64,000 nucleotides of DNA from positions 168,259 through 232,258 of the forward strand of contig QKWP01000270.1 in the NCBI GenBank assembly GCA_003550325.1, given 5' to 3'. Positions 23,173-35,395 of the stretch are shown here, one piece after another. How positions within the stretch are numbered: the first letter of the stretch is position 1; every line of letters starts with the position of its first letter. The notes beneath the pieces are model-generated. The model was not told the DNA's origin. It saw only the letters and a list, made by a program, of their open reading frames with translations, and made no database searches. Origin of the DNA: Gigaspora rosea. Taxonomy: Eukaryota; Glomeromycota; Glomeromycetes; Diversisporales; Gigasporaceae. The position numbers and the translations under genes were made by a program.

Positions 23173-24357
23173 CCACAAATAAATGGTTGCATAAAAATTT
23201 TGATGTCAATAAAGACATAAAGAAACTATTAATTGAAGAAAAATATCCATTATCATGGATTTTTTATAATGAATTTGAAAATATTAAAAAGATAGGACAC
23301 GGTGGATTTGCAACAGTATATTACGCTAAATGGATCGATAAAAAACAAAATATCAATAGAAGTGTTGCACTTAAATTACTTCACGGTTCAAATTCATACA
23401 ATAAAGATTTCATTAAAGAAGTGAGTTTTATTTTCATGTATATTAATTTTTTTATTTTATTAAGATTTTAATTTAATTATCTAGTTTGTTAATCTTAAAG
23501 TTAAAGGCATATTGTGAAATTAGATCCAAATATCTATCATTTTTAAANTTATCTAGTTTGTTAATCTTAAAGTTAAAGGCATATTGTGAAATTAGATCCA
23601 AATATCTATCATTTTTAAAATGTTATGGAATATCAAAAGACGATTTTTCTGAAGATTATATCCTTGTTTTAGAATATGCGGCAATGGGTTCTTTGCGTGA
23701 AAATCTTCACTCGGTAGCACGAATGAAGTGGAAAGATAAATTAACTCTATTGCATTGTATTGCTTCTGATCTTCGAATAATTCATTCTCAAGAACTTATT
23801 CATCGAGACTTGCATAGCGGTAATATTTTACAAGACACTTTACATAGTGCATATATTGCTGACTTGGGGCTTTCAATATCAACAAATATAGAATTAAAGA
23901 AAGATCGTTGTGGTGTTTATGGAATTTTACCATATATTGCACCGGAAATTTTGAATGAAGGGCGATACTCAATAGCATCAGATATTTATTCATTTGGAAT
24001 AATTATGTGGGAAATTTTATATGGCATACCAATATCTTATAATCAGGAATTTGGAACACAACTTCAAATACAAATATGCCGTAATGATTTAAGACCAACT
24101 ATTACTGCAGATACACCGCAATGCTACATAAATATAATGAAGGAGTGTTGGGAAAAAATCCAGAAAACCGCCCATTAGCAATAAAAATTTGTGAAAATTT
24201 TACCCAATGGCAAAAAGATGAATATATTATATTGGAGTTAAATAAATCAGAAGAAAAATTAGAAAGCATTAAATCTGCACATATACAACCATATTCTGAT
24301 AATATTTATAGAAGCAAATTTATTAATTATACTACGTCTCTCTATCAAGGTATCTAA
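23173..24357 (+). CDS. TKL-type protein kinase (frameshifted; assembly duplication inside)
   Basis: The exon opens after a TTTTTTTTAG acceptor at 23172, so an upstream exon is missing. Kinase motifs appear in order: GHGGFATVYYAKW (glycine loop), VALKLL (lysine), EYAAMGSL (hinge), HRDLHSGNIL (catalytic loop), ADLGLS (DLG in place of DFG), PYIAPEIL, SDIYSFGIIMWEIL and CWEK-NPENRPLA. This set fits the TKL-like kinases expanded in these fungi; the usual substrate is unknown. An intron runs from GTGAGT at 23421 to CTAG at 23484. A 71-bp exact duplication around N 23548 is an assembly fault. At 24153-24158 a run of six A lacks one base, so the frame stops at 24176 before NPENRPL; the reading then continues to TAA at 24355. 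The shift could be a sequencing slip or a real lesion. Confidence 0.85.
23477..23619. repeat. 71-bp perfect duplication around a single N (assembly join)
   Basis: Bases 23477-23547 and 23549-23619 are identical and are separated by one N. The duplicated piece contains the splice acceptor and the first residues of the kinase exon. Removing one copy gives an uninterrupted kinase exon, so this is an unmerged contig overlap and not biology. Confidence 0.9.
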
Positions 24358-25122
24358 AATTATGATTTTGTTTTTAATAATAGAGTTTATTACTTTGATT
24401 AATCATAATTATTACAGTTAGCTGTCTGAATAAACTGGCTATTGAATAATTTATTTTTTTGGAAAAAGAATTCCTAATACTGCATATATATTATTTATTA
24501 ATTCATGTATTAGTACCAGGAACAAAGTGTATTACTTATTCAAGGGAGAAATGATGTATGGATGCCGATGTGATCACACTAATCACATACTGTAATCTCT
24601 TGCATATTGCTACATTACTTATTGACATATTTCTTGTTCTATTATTGAGTTAGATGCTTGTAAACCTAATGAATTTCTTTATTGACTGAATTTAGTTGTT
24701 ATAAAAGAAATAATAAATAGGTATTATAATAATTGTACTTTAGAAGAGTATAAAATATAGTATCTGAAATACTAGAGATATTTTTTGCAAATATGCTTCT
24801 GATTTAAGCTCAGTTTTCACAGCTATGCAGAATATCATATTCTGGTCTATATATTAGGTCTAGCTGTTATAGATCTAGTTCTTTATATAAATAGCTTTAC
24901 TACATGTCTATTTATATTTTTTTCTAACTACCTAGAATATATTTTTAAAGAAAGTGGTATCTGCATTTATATTGTATTATTGTAATTATATTGTAATTGC
25001 TATTAGTTAAGATTAATTAGTTTAAATTAGAATTATTATAAATTGTATTATAAGCTATTGTAAAAAATTCTGCTACATGCTTTACTGAAACTATAAAAAA
25101 ATTAAAAATATTATGATTATAT
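24358..25122. other. AT-rich spacer downstream of the kinase
   Basis: No gene is seen. The region would contain the kinase 3' end; no convincing polyadenylation signal stands out in so AT-rich a background. Confidence 0.4.
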
Positions 25123-25380
25123 GGGGCCTTTGCAGTAGAAAGGGCCCTTACTGGAATATAAATAATTTTAAAATACAAAACTTTGATTAAAAATATCTCA
25201 GCAACCACTTAATCAAATTTAATAAAAATTTTTTTATTTAAATTTTATATATTTATAGAATTTAAATAAAAAAATTTTTATTAAATTTGATCAAGTAGTT
25301 GCTGAGATATCTTTGATTAAAGTTTTGTATTTTAAAATTATTTATATTCCAGTAAGGGCCCTTTCTACTGCAAAGGCCCC
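25123..25380. mobile_element. 258-bp foldback MITE, GGGGCCTTTGC ends
   Basis: The two arms of about 115 bp are nearly perfect inverted copies, starting GGGGCCTTTGCAGTAGAAAG. The loop is pure A/T. The end sequence GGGGYCTTTGC recurs at 54326-54563, so the two are one family. A 4-bp ATAT flanks both sides but cannot be trusted in this background. Confidence 0.75.
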
Positions 25381-25790
25381 ATATATCTATTATGTTTTTA
25401 TTATATTTTAAAAAACATAATAATTACTAGTTATAAGTTAATAATAATAATATAAATAATATATATTAAAACTGTTTTAGTAATATTAATAAAAACATTT
25501 TTAAAACATTATTAAACTAAATAAATTTCATATTTATAGTATAATATAAATATTTATATTATATAAATATATTATATTATAATATATTTTATAATATTAA
25601 ATATAATATAAATAAAACAAATCAATAATATAATGATTTAGACAAATGTGTTTACCCCAAAATCTTGCAAAAAAGATTTTTTGTTAAAATACGAAGGATG
25701 GTTTCATAAGCAAAATTACGAGATATAAGCATTTTTTAAAAATAATTTTGGTTTAAAAAATATTTTTAAAAAACTTATTTTAATATATTT
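25381..25790. other. A/T-only low-complexity DNA
   Basis: This stretch is made of TATAAT- and AAAATATT-type pieces. I see no gene or bounded repeat. Confidence 0.45.
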
Positions 25791-25794
25791 TTAA

Positions 25795-26385
25795 AATATA
25801 ATAATAATGTTTTTATAATATTTTTAATAATATTAAAATAATGTTTTAAAAATATTTTAAAAAAATTATTTAATTTTTTTTTAAAATATAATAATAATAT
25901 TTTTACAATATTTTTAATAATGTATTAAAAACATTTTTAAAAGTTTATTTTAAGTTATTTTTAAATAATAATAATAATGTTTTTATAATAATTTTGATAA
26001 TATTAAAATAATGGTTTAAAAACATTTTTAAAAAGCTTATTTTAAACTATTTTTAAAATATAATAATAATGTTTTTATGATATTTTTAATATATTAAAAT
26101 AATGTTTTAAAACCATTTTTAAAACTTTATTTAAAGTTATTTTTAAATATAATAAGAATGTTTTTATAATAATTTTGATAATATTAAAATAATGCTTTAA
26201 AAACATTTTTAAAAAATTTATTTTAAAGTATTTTTAAAATATAGCAATAATGTTTTTATAATATTTTTAATAATATTAAAATAATATTTTAAAATATTTT
26301 TAAACAATTTATTTTAAACTATTTTTAAAATATAATAATAATGTTTTTATAATAATTTTATAATATTTTTGAAACAGATTTAAAT
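25795..26385. repeat. tandem array of about seven 90-bp A/T-rich units
   Basis: Each unit starts near TATAATAATAATGTTTTTAT, then has TTTTTAATAATATTAAAAT, a short AAAACATTTTTAAAA and TTATTTTAAACTATTTTT. Units begin near 25797, 25890, 25968, 26062, 26148, 26242 and 26332. This is a local satellite-like array. Confidence 0.65.
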
Positions 26386-26599
26386 TTTTATTTTATTTTT
26401 AAAATTTTGATTATATTATTAATATATTATAAAAACATTATTAAATATTTTTTTATATAAAAGCATATTTATTGTATTTTCAAAATATTATTATTTTATT
26501 ATAAAAACATATATACTTTTTTTAAGTTTCAGTAAAGTGATTTATATACCAATAATTTTGTATTGAAATTATTGTAATTTTATTAAGAGTTACTCTTTT

Positions 26600-27619
26600 T
26601 TTTTTTTTTTTTTAAGTGTCTGCCTTGGGACTGAGGAATTTTTTATTCAAGATATTTGGGTCAGTGTCCCACTAAGGGCCACCTGCATTTGTTATATTAA
26701 CGAGTATACAACTAGCCATACGTACAACTTTTGGTCGTCTAATTTAAGCAGTCCGCCCGAAGGTTACCCACACTAGCTACCATACCTGCAACCCGACTAG
26801 GAGATTGCCTATTTAAACCCTCTGATCCTTGCTCCTTCTGCCAACCCATCCTGTATCACCGGAACAGGCCCGTTACATAAACAGTCAATTAGCCAGTTTC
26901 AGATGCTTTTCCGTTGTCCTTAGTACCCATTTTAATTCTGTATCCTCAGCAGATAACTTGGTAGAGCAGTCCCTGTCCCACCCAGGTAATACCTATACTT
27001 CGGTAACTTACGCATTCACCGAGGCGAACAACTTGCAGTCAGGGGATACCCAACCGCTACCATTACCTATTTCTGCCCTTATAAGGTTCGCTCCAACCCC
27101 GGTACATACCATCACTTTCCTACCGGTCCTTTCCCGGTTTTTCCAGACTTCCAATCCAGTTGGCCCGGAAGGGTTGATCTACCCAGCATTAGGTGCCACT
27201 ATGGTTTTTCTCCCTGGTACCTACTTCTATAGCATAGGTCCTTTTCCTCCGGTACCCAATTTGGCGGACAGGTTGGTAGACCTTGTCCCTGAGGTTGACG
27301 TCCAGTACTTCAGCTCCGGTCCAGTATTCCAGTTTTGGTAGCACCGTTGAAGATCTTTGCTACCTCCTTACTCGGGTCTTGCCAAATGGGTTTCTGTTTT
27401 TCTAGTTTCTTGGATTTGTCTGTGTCACGCAACACAATTTCGCCCGAAAGCTCCATTCGAAATGGTAACCACGGACTACAGGTAATGTACCCAACTGATC
27501 GACAGGAAACAGTTACCAGAACACAGATCTATTTTTCAAAGCGTCGTCAGTGGGATTTGAACCCTAGAGCTGCCACTTGGGGGGTGACAACTTACCAACT
27601 TCTCTAAGTCGCCACACCA
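26600..27619 (-). mobile_element. 1-kb tRNA-headed SINE-like retroposon, copy 1
   Basis: On the minus strand the element starts GGTGTGGCGACTTAGAGAAG and ends in poly-A (T run at 26600-26613). ATTAAGAGTTACTCTTTT flanks it at 26582-26599 and 27620-27637, an 18-bp target duplication typical of LINE-mediated insertion. The first 75 bases contain a perfect box B, GGTTCAAATCC, and an A-box-like TTAGAGAAGTTGG. The body is far richer in GC than the surroundings and has no conserved frame. A diverged full-length copy lies at 37987-39013. At 1 kb this is long for a SINE. Confidence 0.85.
27546..27618 (-). promoter_or_regulatory. tRNA-like head with Pol III A and B boxes
   Basis: The sequence resembles a worn tRNA: acceptor-like GGTGTGG, an A-box-like TTAGAGAAGTTGG, and TAGGGTTCAAATCCCACTG with box B inside a T-arm that can pair (GGG with CCC). 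It would serve as the internal RNA polymerase III promoter of the retroposon. It is not a functional tRNA: no clean anticodon arm can be drawn. The head of copy 2 (38935-39010) keeps the same boxes. Confidence 0.72.
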
Positions 27620-27704
27620 ATTAAGAGTTACTCTTTTAGTAATCACAATATATAAATTATTATAATTTTTATTTTGAATTACTGTAAAAAATTTCTGTCA
27701 CTAC

Positions 27705-28411
27705 GTGGAGGACCAAGACCATGATGGCCAGACCCAACGTACAGGGCAGGCTATGGTACCCAGCGCAGCTGTGAGAACTGAGCTTAAAATGGCGAGTGTT
27801 TCTACAAAAGACAACCATAATACTTCAGATATCATATCTTCATCTCATTCTGAAGTACAATACTCCTTCAATACCTCTTTATCATCAATTAATACCAACT
27901 CTAACAACTACCTAATATCAGAAACTTATGTTAAATCGCTACTTGTAAAAGATTTTAGTGATAAAGTAATTGAAATTCCTACAAACTCCTTAAATGACAG
28001 AAACTATAATTATTCTGATCTTAACTCTTCTGAAATATATAACCCAACAACATGTTACAATAAATTTCTTTACTATCATAGACTACAAGCCCTACCTTCT
28101 CCACAAACTGTAGACACTTTCTTGCAATATATACTAGAATATTACCCCATGTTTTATTCAGACCAATATATCAAAATTTTTGTCAAACCACATCCTCAAA
28201 TTGACTATTTCTTCACAGAAGCACATATTTACCTTCCATATGAAAACTTACTACCAGGTCACTTTATAATCTCATCTTTAGGGGAGCTACCAACCTTTGT
28301 AATATAGAGCTTAAATCATCCAACAACAATTTTCCAATACCACTTTCTACTCCAATTTCAACAACACCTCCATGTAGAGGCACTTCTTCTAATACCCAAG
28401 ACCTTCTGCAA
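27705..28411 (+). pseudogene. LINE N-terminal coding region
   Basis: The first 200 codons (from MEDQDHDGQTQ) are Ser/Asn-rich and contain no motif I recognise. A one-base shift near 28275 leads into a frame that runs straight into the endonuclease (RGATNLCNIELKSS, then LLQNLHLNIVTHN). The element may therefore have had a single fused open frame. Confidence 0.6.
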
Positions 28412-29660
28412 AACTTGCACCTAAATATTGTTACACACAATGTTAGAGGTTTTAATGACACTTCCAAAAGGCAAATCTGGCAAGACTACTGTATTAACTA
28501 CAATATCTCAATTGCATGTATTACTGAAACTAAAATATCATCCAAAACAAGCTTTCTTTCTGCAACAATAATCTATTTACCTACTACTGGGCAAATTCTA
28601 AAAGTTCAATTGAAAGCATTGCCATTATGATTCACAACCATCTTAAACCTCATGTACACAGTTGTCATACTCACTCAGGAGGAGCTATTGCTTTGGACTT
28701 GTTTTTCAAAGGCAATATTAAGCTCTGTATTATATCAGTTTATCTTTCATCTACTGATTCAAATAAAAAAATCAAACTCAAAATCAGGTTATCAACTGGA
28801 TTTTACAGGCCCAACAATCTAATCTACACCCTATAATCCTGGGAGACTTTAACACACATGATAACACAACTAGTTCAGCATCAAAATATAAACTTATAAA
28901 CTTTTTATATCACTCAAACATGTTTGATATTGGAGCCCATTATAACAATACACACTATACTTGGTCAAATAGAATTAATAATAGCAGAATAGATTATATC
29001 TGGACTGACTCATTTAATATATAATTTCTTCTTTCTTATAATCTAAATAATAGCCAAACCAGCACTTTTAGTGACCATCTTATTCTATTTACTTCTTGGA
29101 CATTTCATAATGCCTATAGCAAACCTCCACGCCTTCATACTAGGATTAGTCGCAGAATTTTTAACTACAAAACAATGAGCTCAGATCAATGGACAGAGTA
29201 TTCTAATTTATTATCTCAGCTATTCACCAAAAACCAAGTTCCACTCTCAACTAACACACAAGAAAGTATTGATACAACCTGGCATAAAATACAACATTGT
29301 ACTATACAGACTGCAATTCAAAAAATTCCTAACAAAAAAACTTGTAAACGAAGTTATAATCACAATTACACACCACACTGTACTGTACTTCATACTGGTC
29401 TCAAAAAATTAGGACATCTTATTAAACTCTTAAAAAGCAATTCTATTGATTACTTATCTCACATCAATTCACACATTTTATTTATCAAATCAAAAGCAAA
29501 GTGTAATTTCAACTTCCTTACATTGCTTGATTCTGATCAAATTCAAATATGGCTTCTACATGTACAAAGTATTTGGAAACAAATATATTATGCATACTAT
29601 TTAGAATACTCTCTTCTTCTTCAACAACAAATTAACCAAGCCTCAAAAAAAGATGTGAAT
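28412..29660 (+). pseudogene. LINE AP-endonuclease domain and linker
   Basis: Endonuclease/exonuclease/phosphatase motifs are visible: LNIVTHNVRGF (first strand), CITETKIS, ILGDFNTHDN, YTWSNRINNSRIDYIW and FSDHLIL with the catalytic His. Frames shift between 28580 and 28850, and a TAA follows TDSFNI at about 29022. A long linker (29175-29669, MSSDQWTEYSN) connects it to the reverse transcriptase. In live LINEs this domain nicks the target DNA. Confidence 0.82.
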
Positions 29661-29669
29661 CTCTTGTAA

Positions 29670-31700
29670 CTAAACCTACACAGGCTATAAATAGTATACT
29701 TGATCGCTACAAACCTCCTGTTCATTTTACAAATATTAAGCTTCAAAACCAACTTATTACTAATTCAACTTTAATTAAACAACATATCCAGTCACATTTC
29801 AATAACTGGACCACATATAGGCCTATTAATCAAAACTTATTTAATAATTTCTGGCACCAACAATACTATCCACTACCACATATTAAGTCTGAATAGTATA
29901 TTCTATTATCTCTGCCTATAACAGAAGAAGAGGTTATTCAAACAATCTCTCAACTCCCTAATAGTAAAGCCTGTGGTCCTACAGGCATAATCTATGAAAT
30001 GATCAAACATTTCAACTCAACTGGTATTACTATCCTTACATCCTTTTTTAACTGATGTCTTATACAAAACTCAATCCCCAAACAATGGAAAAGAGGAAGA
30101 ATCTTTTCTATTCCAAAAAGTAATTCTTTTGATGGTAATCTTAACCTTACACGTCCAATAAGCCTTATTGAACATACCAGAAAAATCTATACCAAAATTA
30201 TTACCAATAGACTCAATCAAGTCTTTTTACAATATCCTATTCTTTCACTATATAACTATGTTACTCTTTCTGGAAATATTACATCCATCCCTATCCATAT
30301 CCTCAACAATCTTATAAAAGATGCAAACTGTAACCACAAAGAGATTTGGCTCCTATCACAAGAAATGAGTAAGGCTTATGACTCTATAAATCTTACTTTT
30401 TTAGCACATGCCCTTATATGTTTACTTCTGTCTACTAATATTGTTAATACTCTTCTTAACATCTTAACTGATTAACAAAACAATGCTATTACTAATTTGG
30501 GGCTTACACAGTCTTACAATGTTCAAAATGGTATTGATCAAGAAGAAACAATAACAACCCTTCTCTGGCGAATCTACTATGACCCTCTTATCTCTTATAT
30601 ATACTCTTATCTCTTATATATACTCTAACTCACCTGGTTATACAATCAAAACTCTTGGTTTACCAATCTTAAAAATCTTTCAACTGATAATTTACAAACC
30701 AAATGTTCTGTGCTCACTTATATGGATAATACCTTATGGATAGCACTATCCCAAACAGAGCTTTCCAAAATACTTACTATTGCAGAGTCTTTTTATTCTA
30801 TGACAAATATTCAAGTTAATCTAGCCAAATCAATACTTTCAACCAATATCAAGCAACAAAACTATAACCCAATTATATACAACAATCATTCTCTTCCTTC
30901 ACAACAACAAAATCAGCCTTTTAAATTTCTAGAATGTTGGTTTACTTTAGATAATAAAAAATTTCAACAAACTCGACTTATAATTGCTGAATCAAACCAG
31001 CTTATACAAATTGCTCATGCAAAACAAATTACAGATACCCAAGCATGTTATTATTAATACTGTCATTATTTCCACAATAGAATACTGGTTACAAAATATT
31101 GTACTAAGTCAGCCAACATATAACAAAATTTTAACACAGCACATAGGATTAATCAAGCATAAAGCCAAACTCAACTGCACAATCCCTACTAGTACTTTAC
31201 TCCACCCTCAAATTTACAATATTAAAAACATCTGGGACATTCAACTCCAACATCATATATCTAATTTTATTAAGTACTACTACTCTTATTAGAGTTCAAC
31301 AACTTCAAAATAACCTTTGGTCACCTACTAGTATTTTTTTACACCCTAATCCTACAATTGATGGTCCTAACAAATTAACTACAACTTTAAAATAATTTAG
31401 CTCTTCAAACACCTAAACTGGTCAATAAGTACCAACTCTTATTACAATATTCCTTTTGTAATCCAAGAAGGTTCAACTTCTTAGGAATCTATTCTGGCTT
31501 CACATTCTAAATATACAACTTTTAAAAAAACAAATTTGGCATCATTATCTACTTTTTCTTGACCAACTCACAACATATGACAACTCATGTCTGTTAAAAT
31601 GGAAACACATTTCACCAAGACTATATAAAATTCCTAAAGGTAGAACCCCTCAATAGTTTACCTTTCTAGAAGATAAAGTTACTAGCTACTCTTATGAACA
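29670..31700 (+). pseudogene. LINE reverse transcriptase domain
   Basis: Recognisable pieces are ITEEEVIQTISQLPNSKACGPTG, KQWKRGRIFSIPKS, RPISLIEHTRKIYTKIITNR, EMSKAYDSINLTF (motif A, where an Asp normally precedes MSKAYD and here Glu is read), and LTYMDNTLW at 30713-30739. The last is the catalytic YxDD box with its second Asp changed to Asn, a G-to-A change. Several stops interrupt it. Confidence 0.82.
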
Positions 31701-31724
31701 TACTATCTACTCACATATAACTTA

Positions 31725-33229
31725 GGGGAGGGCTGTTTATTAGCTGATATTTTGCTACTAAGCGGCTACACCCCTCCCCCCTAGGGTGTGAAATGTCATA
31801 TGATCTACAAACATAGTGAAGATCATATATTAAATTTTACTAATAAAGATTTGTTGTCAATCATTCTGTTTAATAACAAAAACATATAAAATTTTAAATT
31901 GAAATAACTCCTGAACTATTTATAAGATGCATGCGAAATTATATTTATTAGATTCCTTTTAACATTCTCTTTAAAGCAATAGAGCCCTTTTTTATTTTTC
32001 ATATAAGTTAAAGCGAAAACTGATTACTAAAACACGATTAATTTTATAACAATAAAAAAAAGAGCTCTATTACCTTAAAGAGAACATTAAGTGGAATCTA
32101 ACAAAGGTATTTTTACTTGTATATCTTTAATAGTTCAAAAGTCATTTCAATTTAAATTTTATATTGATAATAATGATCATAACGAGTGATCAGAAATATC
32201 GGGTCTCCGGTTGCAGATCATGCAGATCATCAGAAAAATCTTGATTAGTAAAAATTATTTATGTGATCTTCATTATGTTTGTATTTGTTATGCTATTTCA
32301 CACCCTACCTCACCCCTACCTGATCATAAATACTGAATTTGATTGGCTAAAATTTTTAAAATTTTAAAAAATTTTTAAACTTTAATATTAAATAAAATTT
32401 GAACCAATTATCCGTTTTGGATGATTTTACTACCAAAATGTTCGTCTCAATGAGACGATTCCAACGAGCCTAAAATCGCCAAAATCCAATCACTGGATCC
32501 CAAGATCGGTATAAATTTGTATTGCTTTAATTATATTAGTTTTGAATATATTAAAAATTATTATTAAAGATCTTATAAACTTTAACATTGAATAACTTGT
32601 GAACCAGCAATCCGTTTTGGATGATTTTACTACCAAAATGCTAGTCTCAGTGAGACGATTCTAATGAACCTAAAATCATTAAATTCTGATCACGGAATCC
32701 CAGGATCGTTATAGATTTGTGTTATTTTAATATAAAATATATTAAATCAATTAAAAATAACACAAATCTATAACGAACTTGGGATCCCGTAATCAGAATT
32801 TAACGATATTAGATTCATTAGAATCGTCTCATTGAGACGAGTATTTTGGTAGTAAAATCATCTAAAACGGATTTCTGGTTCACAAGTTATTCAATGTTAA
32901 AGTTTATAAGATCTTTAATAATAATTTTTAATATATACAAAACTAATATAATTAAAGCAATACAAATTTATAATGATCTTGGGATCCAGTGATTGGATTT
33001 TGGCGATTTTAGGTTCGTTGGAATCGTCTCATTGAGACGAACATTTTGGTAGTAAAATTATCCAAAACGGATTATTGGTTCAAATTTTATTTAATAATAA
33101 ATTTTAAAAATTTTTTAAAATTTTAAAAAATTTTAAAAAATTTTAGCCAATTAAAAGTTACCTACTATTAGGACCTGATAATTGCCAGACCCCCTACCCT
33201 AAAAAATCAGGTGATAAATGGCACTCCCC
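31725..33229. mobile_element. 1.5-kb palindrome-rich element inserted in the LINE, TTA duplication
   Basis: The ends are GGGGAGGGCTGTTTATTAGC and, in reverse complement, GGGGAGTGCCATTTATCACC. TTA flanks both (31722-31724 and 33230-33232). LINE coding sequence stops at the left edge and resumes at the right. A 3-bp TWA duplication with G-rich ends is the habit of PIF/Harbinger elements. It has no coding frame, so it is non-autonomous. Inside are two palindromes: 31775-32315 (AGGGTGTGAAAT arms) and 32337-33160. Confidence 0.75.
32337..33160. repeat. nested palindrome built of four modules (A-B-B'-A')
   Basis: The centre lies near 32742 and each arm is about 400 bp. Each arm has two related modules: GATGATTTTACTACCAAAAT, a small palindrome TCTCAATGAGA, a spacer, then TGGATCCCAAGATCG. 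The outer pair (A, A') and inner pair (B, B') are diverged from each other but each pairs with its mirror copy. This fits one foldback element inserted into another of the same family. Confidence 0.75.
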
Positions 33230-34977
33230 TTACCTCCTACAAACTACTATAGCTATACTACTGGATACTTTTCAAAACATGTCAAACCTTGGCTTATTAC
33301 ACTGTTAAATAATCAAGTCATTATAGGCAAAGCTTGTCGCCAACCAACTACATCAGACTTTACACTAATAACACACTGGCAATGTTCTTTTCAAACACAA
33401 TTTACAAACCTATATCCAACTCCTCCAATTACTATATCATCATGTAGTAACTGTCCACTTAATACTAAAATAATCAAAAACAAATGCACTATTCTAATAC
33501 CTACTAGTCATGCTACAAAATTCTTTGGCAGACTAAATTCTGACAAAACAATTAACTTAAATGCTAATTTTCTAGATCTTATATACTCAATTGCACTTAG
33601 AAACCCAATTTAAATACCACTATTACCAAATCTTAATATTTCTACTACACAACTTCCTTCTATATTTGAACCAAGTCAAGCTCGTAATACTTTACAGGCT
33701 TTTACAAATTATAATAGTAGTTATTCAGAACTAACTTTTCATACAGATGGCTTTGTTATTAATCTAGACAACTCTCAGTGCTCTATGGGAATTGGCTGGA
33801 TACAATTAGATAATCTAAATATTATACACACCTTTCAAGCACAAACCAAATATTGGCCATGCTCATTTAAAGCAGAATTACTTGCAATTTTAGCTGCAAT
33901 TAGTACAGCTCCCAGAAACTGTACTATCCAAATTTATACAGACTCATAATCAGTTATATCTAAATTCCAAAACCTAACCAATACTATGCCACTTCCAAAC
34001 TTCTTAAATATCCCCTACTAGTCAATTTGGAATCTAATTAAATCATATAATCTTAATATCACTTTGTACAAAGTTAGAGCACATGAAGATAATGGTTTTA
34101 ACAACAAAGCTGACGAACTAGCATGTAATCATCATATAGCACCTTATCTTATTTTTAATCCAAACAATATATATAATCCTCATTATACACCAACCTCAGA
34201 TAACTACCCAATAGAACTTCCCATACATTGCAGCATCAGAACAATTTGCAGAGCACATATAATTGCATGGTGGACATCACAAAATCGCTTTCAACAATGG
34301 AACTCAATCTCACAACTTATTAACTGGAATGCTTCATGGTTATATATTAATAATAACCAAAAAATTACAAATTTTCACACAGCTTTCAATCTTCTACTCT
34401 AAAATCTTTTAGAGTCAAATTATTACAAGATGAGCTTCCCTCCCCACATATTCTTCATAAAAGATATCCATCATACCCTAGCATTTGTCATATATGCCAA
34501 CAGGCAAGTAGTGCTTTGCACTGGGCCCTTTGTCTAGATACTAATCTATTACTGGATCTTATAAACTTTTCTTTAAACCAAATATTTAGTCCTAACAAAC
34601 TAGATATTTCCTCAACTCAGACTAAAAATCTTCACTTCCAAATCTTAAAACTTGATAGTTTTCAAATCTCACATAAGCCTTCACTATACTCAACTCTATC
34701 AGGTCTTATTCTACTAAAACTAATAAATATAATACAAGAAATTACTCTATCTTTAAAACTTGCCAGCTCTCTTACAATTAAATTTTTACTTTACCTTAAC
34801 CAACAAATCTATACAAAAATTTGGATTTCATACTGTACTTCAAGATCACAATACCAACAAGCAACTTCACAAAACCAGCCTACACCTTCTAGATCTTCTG
34901 TAATTACTACACATTTAACTCAAACTAATAATAATAACTCTATTATAAATACTTCTATTCAGAAAGTAGAATATTAG
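33230..34977 (+). pseudogene. LINE RNase H domain and C-terminal zinc motif
   Basis: After the 1.5-kb insertion the LINE resumes (LPPTNYYSYTTGYFSKH). RNase H acidic residues appear in order: FHTDGFV, KAELLAILAAI, IYTDS-stop-SVI and NNKADELA. The stop at 33947-33949 (TAA) stands where Gln is usual. A CHICQQ-HWALC motif at about 34486-34540 is the common C-terminal LINE zinc motif. Another stop follows NIPY near 34019. Confidence 0.8.
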
Positions 34978-35245
34978 TACCCTCACTGGATTAAATATCT
35001 TATACACCCTTCAAGTATATTAACTAATCCCCAAATATAGATGAGCCTTGGCCACTCTGGTTGGTTTAGGCCACAGATAAGTACTAGGTCTACTTTTGTA
35101 TATCTAGCTATATGTCTGAGTTCTTTTTCTTAGCATTAGATTTAAATTATGAAGTTTTTTCCAATTGTAAAAAGTTTCCATTAAATTTAATAAAGATAAG
35201 AGCAAGGTCTTACCATTAACATCAAAAAAAAAAATAAATTTCTGT

Positions 35246-35395
35246 TACAAAACTTACTATTCTAGTAAGAGTAGTGATATATATTATATATGTTTTTTAC
35301 TATACCCCTACCCTCCCTTCATATAAGAGAAATTTGATTTGCCATTATAAATTTATATATTTAATATATAATATAATATCTGTCACTATTCTGAC
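35246..35395. other. short spacer after the LINE
   Basis: AT-rich; nothing seen apart from the LINE target duplication at its left edge and a hAT duplication at its right edge. Confidence 0.4.

Larger units (their letters stand above)
27699..35235 (+). mobile_element. degenerate full-length LINE (non-LTR retrotransposon)
   Basis: AAATTTCTGT flanks the element at 27689-27698 and 35236-35245, and an A run (35224-35234) closes its 3' end. In order it encodes an N-terminal region, an AP-endonuclease, a reverse transcriptase, an RNase H domain and a CCHC-like zinc motif. After subtraction of a 1.5-kb insertion (31725-33229) it is about 6 kb. The 3' untranslated part (GATGAGCCTTGGCCACTCTG, ending in AATAAAGATAAGAGCAAGG) recurs as a 5'-truncated copy at 39489. 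Many stops and frameshifts make this copy inactive. Confidence 0.88.

Noticed and set aside
20660..24357. Sel1 repeats and kinase as one spliced gene
   Set aside because: A GTAAAG donor at 23010 and an acceptor at 23045 exist, but that join runs straight into a stop. The Sel1 frame has its usual C-terminal cap and stop.
25795..26385. CRISPR-like array
   Set aside because: The units are contiguous 90-bp A/T repeats without unique spacers, and the setting is a fungal nuclear genome.
26829..27607. Plus-strand frames across SINE copy 1
   Set aside because: They arise from the GC-rich body of the retroposon and are not shared with copy 2.
27546..27618. Functional tRNA gene
   Set aside because: Only the A and B boxes and T-arm are preserved, no anticodon arm can be drawn, and the same unit heads two retroposons.
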